DNA of 64,000 nucleotides, taken from NCBI RefSeq assembly GCF_018129005.1, contig NZ_JAAEDL010000024.1, positions 26,467 through 90,466 on the forward strand, read 5' to 3'. Of the stretch, positions 48,321 through 55,896 are shown piece by piece. Both the position numbers and the translations under genes were made by a program. The first letter of the stretch is position 1. Each line of letters starts with the position of its first letter. The notes beneath the pieces were generated by a model that was not told where the DNA came from, did no database searches, and worked only from the letters and a program-made list of their open reading frames with translations. The stretch comes from Neoroseomonas eburnea (GTDB taxonomy: Bacteria; Pseudomonadota; Alphaproteobacteria; Acetobacterales; Acetobacteraceae).

Positions 48321-48647
48321 CCTTGGTGTCTCTCCCTCACGATGCTGCCTGGACACATAGCATCGCGCCCGCCTGTCGCCCTCGTGCCGATCGGCGCCGC
48401 AGCGGCCGGGGCGTGCGGGGCGCCTGGCGGAGCGACGGAGGGAGCGCGTCTGGGCGAAAGGCGCGACCTCCCGCACTGCGCGCCGCAGTCCTGACGGAAG
48501 GACGGGCGGTGGCGCGGCAAGCCATTCCTGCTCCGCAGTGATTGCGCCCGCGCTTCGGCGGAGCCTATCATTTCTTCATGGGGGCATCACGGTTCGCCGG
48601 GATGCGTCCATGAGGCACTGGTCATGGCTTGTCCAAGCCAACGGCCT

Positions 48648-48740
48648 GGGGTGTAGAGCACCTGGCACCAACCAGGAGGTCGGAGGTTCGAATCCTCCCG
48701 CCCTCTCCTGCATCTGCGAGGGCGTAGCTCAGCGGTCAAC
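48648..48740 (+). other. tRNA-like sequence in permuted order (3' part before 5' part)
   Basis: From 48656 the sequence gives a D-stem 3' strand (GAGC), an anticodon stem CCTGG/CCAGG with a 6-nt loop (CACCAA), a 5-nt variable region, a perfect T arm (GGAGG-TTCGAAT-CCTCC) and an acceptor 3' strand CGCCCTC to 48705. The matching 5' strand GAGGGCG comes afterwards, at 48718-48724, followed by TA and the D-stem 5' strand GCTC (48727-48730). All four helices pair only if the two parts are joined in permuted order through the D loop. No CCA is encoded (CCT), and the anticodon loop is one base short. It may be a relic of tandem tRNAs instead of a working gene. Confidence 0.55.
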
Positions 48741-48752
48741 CCCGACGCTTCG

Positions 48753-48784
48753 TGGCCCCGGTTGGTTCTAATCCACCGGGGCCA
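48753..48784 (+). other. Hairpin with a T-loop-like loop, upstream of the gene at 48811
   Basis: TGGCCCCGG pairs perfectly with CCGGGGCCA. Inside it TGG/CCA closes a 7-nt loop, TTCTAAT, leaving one bulged T. The shape is that of a tRNA acceptor/T-arm minihelix and may be another tRNA remnant. It lies 26 nt before the ATG of the next gene and could also act as an attenuator. Confidence 0.45.
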
Positions 48785-48810
48785 TCATCTCCGGGAGGCG
48801 GACGCGAGCG

Positions 48811-50130
48811 ATGTTCCTGGTATGCCAGTTCGGGCTCGCAGATTTCCGCGGCATGCTTGATTTCCCGCCCGCCTGGCGCTGGCCGAGCTGGTCGAGTTCG
48901 GGCGAGGGCCAGTTCCTGCGCAGCATCGGCCCGCTGCGCTCCCGCAGGTCGCTGGAGGCAGCCGAGGCGCGCCGGCGCGCCTCGTATGGCGGAGCCACCG
49001 CGGCCGGCGGCGCCGGCGCCTCCTACTTCATTCCCGAGGCCTTCTTCGTGGACGCGCATCGCCGCCTCGGCGTGCCGCAGCAGGCCTTGGACGGCGCGCA
49101 TGTGCGTTCGCGCTTCGCGCGGCTGTTCCGCAGCGGCCAGTGCCTGCGGCTGCAGTTCGGCATCGACATGTGGGGCATGGAGGAAGCGCTCGCGGACGAA
49201 GCCCGCTTCCGTACGATGATCGACCTGCTGGGCCAGGCCGCGGTCCGGCGCCGGATGGTGGCGCAGCGTCACCCGCACCACCCGCGCAAGCCCTGGCGCT
49301 TCGCGACCACGGATCTGCCGCTGGCGCGCATCGTCGCGGAGTTCCCGCAATTCTATCTTGCCAGCACCGTACGCGCGGCGACGCAGCCGAAGCCGGCGAA
49401 GCTGCCACCTTACATTGCGCGGCTCGATCCGATCCTGCTCTTCCTGTTCGACAGTCCCCGGCTGCCCGCCTGGTGCGCCGGGCACCGCATCGTTGCGCCG
49501 GGTCCCGACAGCCCCTTCGAGATCGCGGCGCTGCTGCATCCGCTTTCGCGTGCGGGCGGCAGGCCCGCGCAGGTGCTGCTGGTGTCGCGCCCGCCGGGCG
49601 TCGATGCCGCGCTGCGGCGACGCGTGCGCGGCCAGTTGCTGCACATCCCGGCCGACCTGCAGAGCTTCTGGCTGCTGCTGGAGCGTGCCCAGCGCCAAGG
49701 CGGCCTGCAGGGCGCGGACCCCGGGCGCATCGAGGAGCTGCGCGCCGAGGCGCGCCGGCGTGCCGAGAGCCTCGGCGACCGCTCCCGCACCTTCCTGCAG
49801 GATGCCTTCCCCGGCGCCGAGGCCGCAGTTCGCACGGCGGCGCAGCACCTCACGGCGGAGCGGCAGGCGGAGATCCAACAGTTGCTCGACGGGCTGTCCG
49901 TGACCGCGCTGTTCCGGGCCAATGTCCCGGCGCTCGAGGGCATGTTCGGCGCGGCCCGGATCGACCAGGTGACGATCGTGACCAACCCCACCGGGCAGGT
50001 GGAGGTCAACAATGCCCGCACCATCGAGAAGGTGGAGAAGAAGTTCCAGGCGACTTCCGAGCATGGCCGCGCCGTGGCGGCCGAGACCTACACCGAGGAG
50101 GCTCCGGCGAAGCCCCCCGGCAGCCCCTGA
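48811..50130 (+). CDS. Uncharacterised protein with a shared C-terminal motif
   Basis: A 439-residue protein I do not recognise. It has no signal peptide or membrane helix. Residues 1-260 are a mixed, aromatic-rich fold (FRGMLDFPPAWRWPSW; LRLQFGIDMWGMEEALADEA). Residues 265-385 are charged helices. A beta-hairpin-like segment (VTIVTNPTGQVEVNNA) leads to the last 30 residues, which hold FQATSEHGRAVAAETYTEE. The same motif opens the next gene's product. A GGGAGG site lies 16 nt upstream. It follows the tRNA-like sequences and forms a two-gene unit with 50143-50523; a defence or stress module is a guess. Confidence 0.7.
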   Translation: MFLVCQFGLADFRGMLDFPPAWRWPSWSSSGEGQFLRSIGPLRSRRSLEAAEARRRASYGGATAAGGAGASYFIPEAFFVDAHRRLGVPQQALDGAHVRSRFARLFRSGQCLRLQFGIDMWGMEEALADEARFRTMIDLLGQAAVRRRMVAQRHPHHPRKPWRFATTDLPLARIVAEFPQFYLASTVRAATQPKPAKLPPYIARLDPILLFLFDSPRLPAWCAGHRIVAPGPDSPFEIAALLHPLSRAGGRPAQVLLVSRPPGVDAALRRRVRGQLLHIPADLQSFWLLLERAQRQGGLQGADPGRIEELRAEARRRAESLGDRSRTFLQDAFPGAEAAVRTAAQHLTAERQAEIQQLLDGLSVTALFRANVPALEGMFGAARIDQVTIVTNPTGQVEVNNARTIEKVEKKFQATSEHGRAVAAETYTEEAPAKPPGSP

Positions 50131-50142
50131 AGGAGAAGGCGA

Positions 50143-50523
50143 ATGAGTGACGAAACCCGCAATCCGGCGCCGCAGAAGAGTTTCGTGGCGACCTCGACGC
50201 ATGGCCGCGCCGTGGCGGCCGAAACCTACAACGAAACCAACTACTACGGTGCCGGCGGTTTCCTCGAAGGCATCGACCTGCCGACTCTGCAGGCCCAGCT
50301 TCGGCGGCTGCGGGAGGCGATGCAGGCCGAGGCGGGCGGCGATCTCGAGAAGATGAAGGCGGTGGTCGCGATCGACGATGCGGAGAAGAGCGCCGCCGCG
50401 AACGAGCCCGAGGGTCTTCTCGACAAGCTGAAGGCGGCCGGTACCTGGGCGCTCGATGTCGCGGGGAAGATCGGTGTCGCGGTCGCCACCGCCGCCATCA
50501 CGCGGGCGTTGGGACTGAAGTAG
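50143..50523 (+). CDS. Uncharacterised small protein with a matching N-terminal motif
   Basis: A 126-residue protein of unknown function. Residues 13-33 are FVATSTHGRAVAAETYNETN, nearly the tail of the preceding protein. Then come YYGAGG, two charged helices (LPTLQAQLRRLREAMQAEAG) and a hydrophobic C-terminal helix (DVAGKIGVAVATAAITRALG). The C-terminal half recalls small adaptor-like domains seen beside bacterial NTPase or peptidase effectors, but I cannot name the family. It starts 12 nt after the upstream stop with an AGGAGAAGG site, so the two are one operon. Confidence 0.68.
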   Translation: MSDETRNPAPQKSFVATSTHGRAVAAETYNETNYYGAGGFLEGIDLPTLQAQLRRLREAMQAEAGGDLEKMKAVVAIDDAEKSAAANEPEGLLDKLKAAGTWALDVAGKIGVAVATAAITRALGLK

Positions 50524-50562
50524 CCGCCCGCCCCTTCCAGGACCCCGACCGGATCCCGGCTT

Positions 50563-50788
50563 CCAAAGGCCCTTCGGCCTTTGGAAGCGGATACTTGGCG
50601 CCGTGCGCCACTGTCAGGATCAGTGCCGAAACCCGCCCTTGCGCACGAATCGCGCTCCGAAAGGATGGGACTGCCTGAACCGCGCGGCACCAGATGATGG
50701 TTTCCAAAGGCCTCGGGCCTTTGGCGGGGTGGCTTGGAGGGGCGGAGCCCCTCCAATTCCGCCCTCGCCGGTCATTCCAAAGGGCCGT
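50563..50788. repeat. 226-bp intergenic repeat, copy 1
   Basis: This 226-bp sequence recurs at 58691-58916 in the same orientation at about 94% identity by eye. It opens with the hairpin CCAAAGGCC-CTTC-GGCCTTTGG, has a conserved unstructured core, then a second hairpin CCAAAGGCC-TCG-GGCCTTTGG and a third, GGAGGGGC-GGA-GCCCCTCC, and ends near CATTCCAAAGGGCC. It fills most of the 388-nt gap between the small unknown gene and the MoeA fusion gene. No transposase is inside. Confidence 0.88.
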
Positions 50789-50911
50789 TCGTATCATGCC
50801 AACCGCCCAGGGGATGAACCTTTGCGCGGTTGCCATTCGGGCCTTGGTTCGGCGCGCGGCCACCTCCGACAACCCCGCGCCCGATACCCTCCGCACGTCG
50901 AGCGGCGGTGA

Positions 50912-52897
50912 TCACTCCGCCGGCCCGAAGCCCAGCGCCTCCAGCCGCTGCCGCACCGCCTGCGCCCTCAGCGCCTCGAGGAACGCCACCACTCCCGGCC
51001 GTTGCGCCCGCGTCTCCGGCAGGAAGAAGTCGTAGACCTCGTCGGCCAGCGGCAGGAAGCCGAGACCGTAGGCGCGCGCCACGCTTGCGATCGCGACGCC
51101 CCAATCCGCCCGCCCCTGCGCCACCGCCGCCGCCACTGCGTTGTGCGATCGCGGCTGGTTCGCATAGCCGGCCGGCCGCGCACCGCCGAGCAGCCCGTCG
51201 AGCAGCATGCGCGTGCCCGACCCGGCATTGCGGTTCACCAGCAGGCAGCCTGCATCGGCCGCCACGCGGCGGATCGCCTCGCGTCCGTCCAGGCCCTCGA
51301 AGCGCGCATCGCTCGGCCGGAACACCACGCCCTGCAGGCGCCGCCAGCCCGGCACCAAGCGCAGGCCGGGCGCCAGGAAGGGCGTGTTGTAGCGGCCGGT
51401 CGCCGCATCGAGCAGATGCGCCGGCGCGAGGTCGCAGTCGCCGCGCTTCGCCGCCGCCAGGCCGCCCAGGCTGCCGACGGCCAGCGTGCGTGCGCGCAGC
51501 CCCTGCGCCGCCAGGGCATCGAGCACCACGTCCAGCCCGATGCAATGGCTGCCGATGATGACCAGATCCGGCGGCCGCGCCGCGCTGCCGATCAGCCGCA
51601 CGGCGACCTTCGCGCCCGCCTCCGCCCCCGCCTCCAGTGCCGGGATCGCAAAGAAGCCGTCGGCCTGCGAGAAGGCGGTGACGCTGCCCGATCCCTTGCC
51701 GAGCGGGAAGGCCGCGAGCCCGCCCTCCGGCGCCTGCGCGAGCGAGACCATCACGTACTCCGTTCGCCCGAGCTCGCTCGGCGTGCGCACGGCGAGCGTC
51801 GCGGCGACCTGCGTCTCCTCGCGCGGCGGCAAGCCGGCCAGCGCGCGGATCACCGGCACGACGAATTCGTGGAAGGTGAAGACCGCACTGGTCGGAAAGC
51901 CCGGCAGCACCACCAGCGGCGTGCGCCCCACCGCGCATAGGCAGAGCGGCTTGCCCGGCTTCAGCGCGACGCCGTGCACCAGCACGCCCGGCGCACCGAG
52001 CCGCGAGAGGATCCGGTGCGACACGTCGCCCGCGCCCTTGCTGGTGCCGCCCGACATGACGACCATGTCCGCCTGCGCCAGCGCGTCGCGCACCGTCGCT
52101 TCCAGTGCCGCCTCGTCGTCGCGCAGGATACCGAGCGGCACAGGCTCGCCGCCGTTCTCGACGATGGCGGCGGCTAGGATCGCGGCGTTGCTGTCAGGGA
52201 TGCCGCCGGGTGGCAGCGGCGCGCCCGGCGGCACCAGCTCATCGCCGGTCGAGATCACCGCGACGCGCGGCCGGCGGACCACCGGCACCTCCGCCACCCC
52301 GGCGGCGGCGAGCATGCCGATCTCGCGGCTCGTCACTACCGTGCCGGCACGCAGCACCGCCTCGCCGCGGGCGATGTCGCTGCCGGCGAAGCCGATGAAC
52401 TGACCGGGCGCCACGGCCCGCGTCAGCAGCAGGGCAGGGCCGCCGGGGGCATCGTCCAGCTCGGTCCACTCGATCATCGCCACAGCGTCGGCGCCGCGCG
52501 GGATCATGCCGCCGGTCGCGATGGCGGTGGCGGTGCCGGGCGCGACCTCGATCCGGGGTGCCATCCCACAGGCCAGCACTTCCGCGTTCAGCCGCAGCCG
52601 CAGCGGTGCCGCCTCCGATGCCGCGGCCGTATCCGCCGCGCGCAGCGCGAAGCCGTCCACCGAGGAACGGTCGAAGGGCGGCGCATCGGAGACCGCCGCC
52701 ACCGTCTCCGCCACCACCCGGCCGAGGCTTGCCGCCAGCATCACGCGTTCCGCCGGCAGCGGCCGCAGGTCGAGCGCGGCGCGGAACCGGCGCGTCGCCT
52801 CCTCGGCCGAGACCACCTCGAGGAACTGCTCCTGCCGCGCGGCGCGGCGGACGCGGTCGAGAAGGTCGGCGGACGCATCGGTCATGGGCGGGGTCAC
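50912..52897 (-). CDS. MoeA molybdopterin molybdotransferase fused to a periplasmic-binding-like domain
   Basis: A 661-residue fusion. Residues 1-420 are MoeA (ATGGMIPRGADAVAMIEWTE; STGDELVPPG; MSGGTSKGAGDVSHRILSRL), which inserts molybdate into adenylated molybdopterin. Residues 430-661 are a COG1910-type binding-protein-like domain (DLVIIGSHCIGLDVVLDALA; LVNRNAGSGTRMLLDGLLGG; NQPRSHNAVAAAVAQG). The second part may sense a molybdate- or pterin-related ligand. The start is GTG 52897, overlapping the preceding moeA stop, or ATG 52885. Confidence 0.9.
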   Translation of the reverse strand: MTPPMTDASADLLDRVRRAARQEQFLEVVSAEEATRRFRAALDLRPLPAERVMLAASLGRVVAETVAAVSDAPPFDRSSVDGFALRAADTAAASEAAPLRLRLNAEVLACGMAPRIEVAPGTATAIATGGMIPRGADAVAMIEWTELDDAPGGPALLLTRAVAPGQFIGFAGSDIARGEAVLRAGTVVTSREIGMLAAAGVAEVPVVRRPRVAVISTGDELVPPGAPLPPGGIPDSNAAILAAAIVENGGEPVPLGILRDDEAALEATVRDALAQADMVVMSGGTSKGAGDVSHRILSRLGAPGVLVHGVALKPGKPLCLCAVGRTPLVVLPGFPTSAVFTFHEFVVPVIRALAGLPPREETQVAATLAVRTPSELGRTEYVMVSLAQAPEGGLAAFPLGKGSGSVTAFSQADGFFAIPALEAGAEAGAKVAVRLIGSAARPPDLVIIGSHCIGLDVVLDALAAQGLRARTLAVGSLGGLAAAKRGDCDLAPAHLLDAATGRYNTPFLAPGLRLVPGWRRLQGVVFRPSDARFEGLDGREAIRRVAADAGCLLVNRNAGSGTRMLLDGLLGGARPAGYANQPRSHNAVAAAVAQGRADWGVAIASVARAYGLGFLPLADEVYDFFLPETRAQRPGVVAFLEALRAQAVRQRLEALGFGPAE

Positions 52898-54051
52898 AAT
52901 GGCAGGATCGGGATCTCGGTCCCGCTCTCGTAGCCCTCGGAGCCCGGCGGGACCACCAGCACCGCCGCGGCGGCGGAGAGCGCGGCGAGCGGCAGGGTGC
53001 CGACGGCGAGCGGCTCGGCGTTGCCTCGCGCGTCGAGGCGCAGCGGCACCAGCTCGGCCATGCCGACGCTGGAAGCGACCTTGCGCGTCAGCCGCGCGCG
53101 CGCCGGTGGGACGGTGGCGAGGCCAGCCAGCGCCGCGAATGCCGGCCGCGCCAGCAGCAGCCAGGCGGCGATGGCATCCTCGGCACGCCCGGGCAGCAAC
53201 AGGACCGGGCGTTGATTCACGATTCCGAAGCCGGCCGTGGCGCCCGGCCTCGCGCCGATACCGTGCAGCACCAGGCGCCCGGCGGCGGCGAGGCCCTCGG
53301 CGCTGCGGTCATCCGGCCCTTCGCCGCTGCCGCCGCCGAGCAGAACCAGGTCATGTGCCGCGGCGGCATCCGAAAGCGCGGCGGCGATCGTGTCCGGCAC
53401 ATCAGGCACCGGGGCCAATGCCGTCCAGGCCGCGCCTTCCGTCGCCGCCAGCGCAGCCAGGACGGGGCCGGCGGTGTCGGGCGCCGAAGCGACGGTGATC
53501 TCGTCACCGACCGCAATCCAGGCCAGGCGCGGTATGCGCACCGCAACCTCCGCCCGGCCGAGCGCCGCCAGCGCCGCCAGGTCGCGCGGCAGCAGCCGCT
53601 CCCCCGCCGCGCGCAGCACGGTGCCGGCGGGGATGTCCTCCCCGGCCCGGCGCACACCCTCGCCGGGTGCGACGGGCTGAACGACCTGGCCGAAAGGGCC
53701 GTCCGGCAGCAGGTCGAAGGCCGGCAGCACGGCATCCGCACCGGGCGGCAGCACGTCCCCCGGCCGCATCCTCGGCGGCAGCGTCGCGAGCGGGAGCGGC
53801 GCATAGGAATCGGCGCCGAGGGTCTCGGCTGCGGAGACGGCCCAGCCGTCGCGCAGCGCAGTCGGCAGCGCAGGTACCGGCGCGATGGCCTGCACCGGCT
53901 CGGCCAGCACGCGGCCCACCGCGGCGGCGGCGGCCATCCGTTGCGGCGCGACGGGATGCGGCAGCAGGGCGAGCCAGGCAGCGAGGGCCTCCTCCAGCGC
54001 CATGAGGCGCAGCGGGGCGGGGGCGCGGAGCGGGTGGTCCATTGCCTTCAT
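52894..54051 (-). CDS. Second MoeA-like protein
   Basis: A 385-residue MoeA homologue that shares the domain order (RDGWAVSAAETLGADSYAPL; PPGADAVLPAFDLL; LVLLGGGSGEGPDDRSAE) but is divergent from the neighbouring fusion. The GGGSGEGPDD block replaces the usual SGGTSxGxxD, so catalytic competence is unsure. I start it at ATG 54051; ATG 54042 and one at 54105 are alternatives. It overlaps the fusion gene start by 4 nt, so the two MoeA genes are one operon. Confidence 0.83.
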   Translation of the reverse strand: MKAMDHPLRAPAPLRLMALEEALAAWLALLPHPVAPQRMAAAAAVGRVLAEPVQAIAPVPALPTALRDGWAVSAAETLGADSYAPLPLATLPPRMRPGDVLPPGADAVLPAFDLLPDGPFGQVVQPVAPGEGVRRAGEDIPAGTVLRAAGERLLPRDLAALAALGRAEVAVRIPRLAWIAVGDEITVASAPDTAGPVLAALAATEGAAWTALAPVPDVPDTIAAALSDAAAAHDLVLLGGGSGEGPDDRSAEGLAAAGRLVLHGIGARPGATAGFGIVNQRPVLLLPGRAEDAIAAWLLLARPAFAALAGLATVPPARARLTRKVASSVGMAELVPLRLDARGNAEPLAVGTLPLAALSAAAAVLVVPPGSEGYESGTEIPILPL

Positions 54052-54206
54052 TTCGTGCGGCGCGGCCGGCTTGACCAGGGCTCTCCCTTCCCTGGCAGCC
54101 TGCACGGCGGTTGAAGATCCCTCGCTTCGTTATGCTCCCTTGAATATAGAGATCGACAACGGCGACCACCCGGCGGGCGTCCGAGCGGGCAGGCGGGGGA
54201 ATGCAC

Positions 54207-54583
54207 ATGGCGACCTATCCGACATTCCGGCTCTGCATCGCCGGCGAATGGCGCAGCCGGCCCGGCGCGCCGGTGCTGAATCCCTCGGCCCGCCCGCGCT
54301 GATCAGCCGCACGCGCAGCCTCGACGAGGCGATCACCAAGGCGAACGCGCTGCCCTTCGGGCTGGCGGGCTATGCCTTCACGCATTCGGCGCCTCGGGTG
54401 GAACAGCTCAGCGACCAGCTCGAAGTCGGCAACCTCTCGATCAACCACCTGGTCGCCTCCGTCGCCGAGACGCCCTTCGGCGGCGTGAAGGACAGCGGCT
54501 ACGGGCGGGAAGGCGGCAGCGAGGGCCTCGCCTGCTACACGGTGACGAAGAACGTCTCTCACCGGGTCGCGGGCATCGCCTGA
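54207..54583 (+). pseudogene. Aldehyde dehydrogenase remnant with an internal deletion
   Basis: ATG 54207 starts a normal N-terminus for a succinate-semialdehyde-type dehydrogenase (RLCIAGEWRSRPGAPVLNPS), which ends at a TGA at 54300. A different frame then gives the family's C-terminus: SLDEAITKANALPFGLAGYA, NLSINHLVASVAETPFGGVK and DSGYGREGGSEGL, to 54583. The central about 330 residues, including the catalytic Cys and Glu, are missing. It is a deletion plus frameshift remnant. Confidence 0.85.
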
Positions 54584-54593
54584 CGGCGGAGGC

Positions 54594-55034
54594 TCAGCGC
54601 CGCGCCGGCTTGAGATCCACCAGCGGCGTGCCGTCCACGCAGTCGAGGCCGCGCACCAGCACCGCGCCGGCCTCGACGCCCGCCACGTCCACCTCCGAGC
54701 TCGCGATCGGGTTCGGCCGGTTCGGCGAACGCAGCGCGAAAGTGCCGAGCGGCGCCGGCCTTCCTTTCGGCGCCTGCACCAGCAGGTCGCGCCGCGCGAG
54801 GTGCATCCAATACAGCACCTCAAGCCGCATCCCCGGTTCGATCCCGTGCAGCGCCGGCCGCCAGGGCTCGTCCACCTCGATCCGGCACAGCGGCCCGTCC
54901 GCCGCACCGCGGTGCGGACAGTCCGCGCGGTCCCGAAAGGGCGTGCGGATGCGACCGATGAAGGTCAGCGCGGCATCGGCGCGGTCCGGCGCACCGCCTT
55001 CCACCTCGCCAGGCCGCGTGGCGTTCCAATCCAT
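54594..55034 (-). CDS. TsaA/TrmO-family tRNA methyltransferase
   Basis: A 146-residue TrmO-like protein (AALTFIGRIRTPFRDRADCP; GTFALRSPNRPNPIASSEVD; VRGLDCVDGTPLVDLKP). The family N-methylates the t6A37 nucleoside of tRNA(Thr). It is short but keeps the core SPxRPNPI block. ATG 55034 is chosen over an upstream start because earlier residues have no domain sense. It is convergent with the dehydrogenase remnant and divergent from modA. Confidence 0.85.
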   Translation of the reverse strand: MDWNATRPGEVEGGAPDRADAALTFIGRIRTPFRDRADCPHRGAADGPLCRIEVDEPWRPALHGIEPGMRLEVLYWMHLARRDLLVQAPKGRPAPLGTFALRSPNRPNPIASSEVDVAGVEAGAVLVRGLDCVDGTPLVDLKPARR

Positions 55035-55078
55035 GGGCAGTCCCCCTTCCGCCGCACGATGGACGCGGCTCGATGCTT

Positions 55079-55103
55079 CGGCTATTTCCCACGGCATATA
55101 ACG
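55079..55103. promoter_or_regulatory. Possible Mo-box (ModE-type) before modA
   Basis: Between trmO and modA, CGGCTATTT and CATATAACG face each other across a short spacer. The right arm matches the TATAACG half-site of ModE-type boxes; the left arm is imperfect. It lies 20-44 bp before the modA start, where a molybdate repressor would act. Confidence 0.35.
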
Positions 55104-55122
55104 TGCCCGAGGAGCCCTGCCC

Positions 55123-55896
55123 ATGCTTCGTCGTGTCGTCCTCGCCGCCGTCGCCGCCCTCGCCTGCGTCGCGGCCCCGGCGGCGCGCGCGCAGGAAGGC
55201 CCGACAGTCTTCGCCGCGGCCAGCCTGACCGACGCGCTGCGCGTGCTCGGCCAGCAATGGGCCGCGCGCGGCAACCCCGCGCCGCGCTTCTCCTTCGCTG
55301 CTTCCTCCGCCCTCGCCCGCCAGATCGAGCAGGGTGCGCCGGCGGACCTGTTCATGTCCGCCGACGAGCCCTGGATGGACTACGTCCAGCAGCGCAACCT
55401 GATCGTGACCGCGACGCGCGTGAGCCCGATCGGCAATGCGCTGGTGCTCGTCGCCCCGGCGAACGACGCGCGGCCGGTCGCGCTGGCGCGCGGCACCGAC
55501 CTGCTCGCGCTGCTCGGCCCGAACGGCCGCATCGCCACCGGCGACCCGGCGCATGTGCCGGTCGGCCGCTACGCCCAGGCGGCGCTGACCTGGATGGGTC
55601 AGTGGGATGCGGTCGCGCCGCGCCTCGCCCGCGCCGACAATGTGCGCGCCGCGCTGCTGCTGGTGGAACGCGGCGAAGCGCCCTTCGGCATCGTCTACGC
55701 CACCGATGCGGCGATCAGCCCGGGCGTGCGCGTGGCCGGCACCTTCCCGGCCGAAAGCCACACCGCCATCACCTATCCCTTCGCGCTGACCCGCCGCGCC
55801 GAGGGCAATGCCCGGGCCCGCGCGCTCTTCGCCTTCCTCGCCGGGCTCGAGGCGCAGCCGGTCTGGCAGCGCTTCGGCTTTCGCCTGGCGCAGTGA
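55123..55896 (+). CDS. modA: Molybdate-binding protein ModA
   Basis: A 257-residue periplasmic receptor. The signal peptide is cleaved near AARAQ, and TVFAAASLTDALRVLGQQWA is the family start. RFSFAASSALARQIEQGAPA and PADLFMSADEPWMDYVQ hold the oxyanion-binding Ser/Thr sites, and GIVYATDAAISPGVRVAGTF lies near the C-terminus. It overlaps modB by 4 nt. Confidence 0.95.
   Translation: MLRRVVLAAVAALACVAAPAARAQEGPTVFAAASLTDALRVLGQQWAARGNPAPRFSFAASSALARQIEQGAPADLFMSADEPWMDYVQQRNLIVTATRVSPIGNALVLVAPANDARPVALARGTDLLALLGPNGRIATGDPAHVPVGRYAQAALTWMGQWDAVAPRLARADNVRAALLLVERGEAPFGIVYATDAAISPGVRVAGTFPAESHTAITYPFALTRRAEGNARARALFAFLAGLEAQPVWQRFGFRLAQ

Noticed and set aside
48640..48710. A normal tRNA gene
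   Set aside because: There is no matching acceptor 5' strand or D-stem 5' strand upstream, the anticodon loop has 6 nt, and CCA is absent. The matching strands lie downstream instead, so I report it as permuted or decayed.
48640..48790. Permuted two-piece tmRNA
   Set aside because: The D-arm is of normal tRNA type and there is no tag reading frame or pseudoknot-length sequence.
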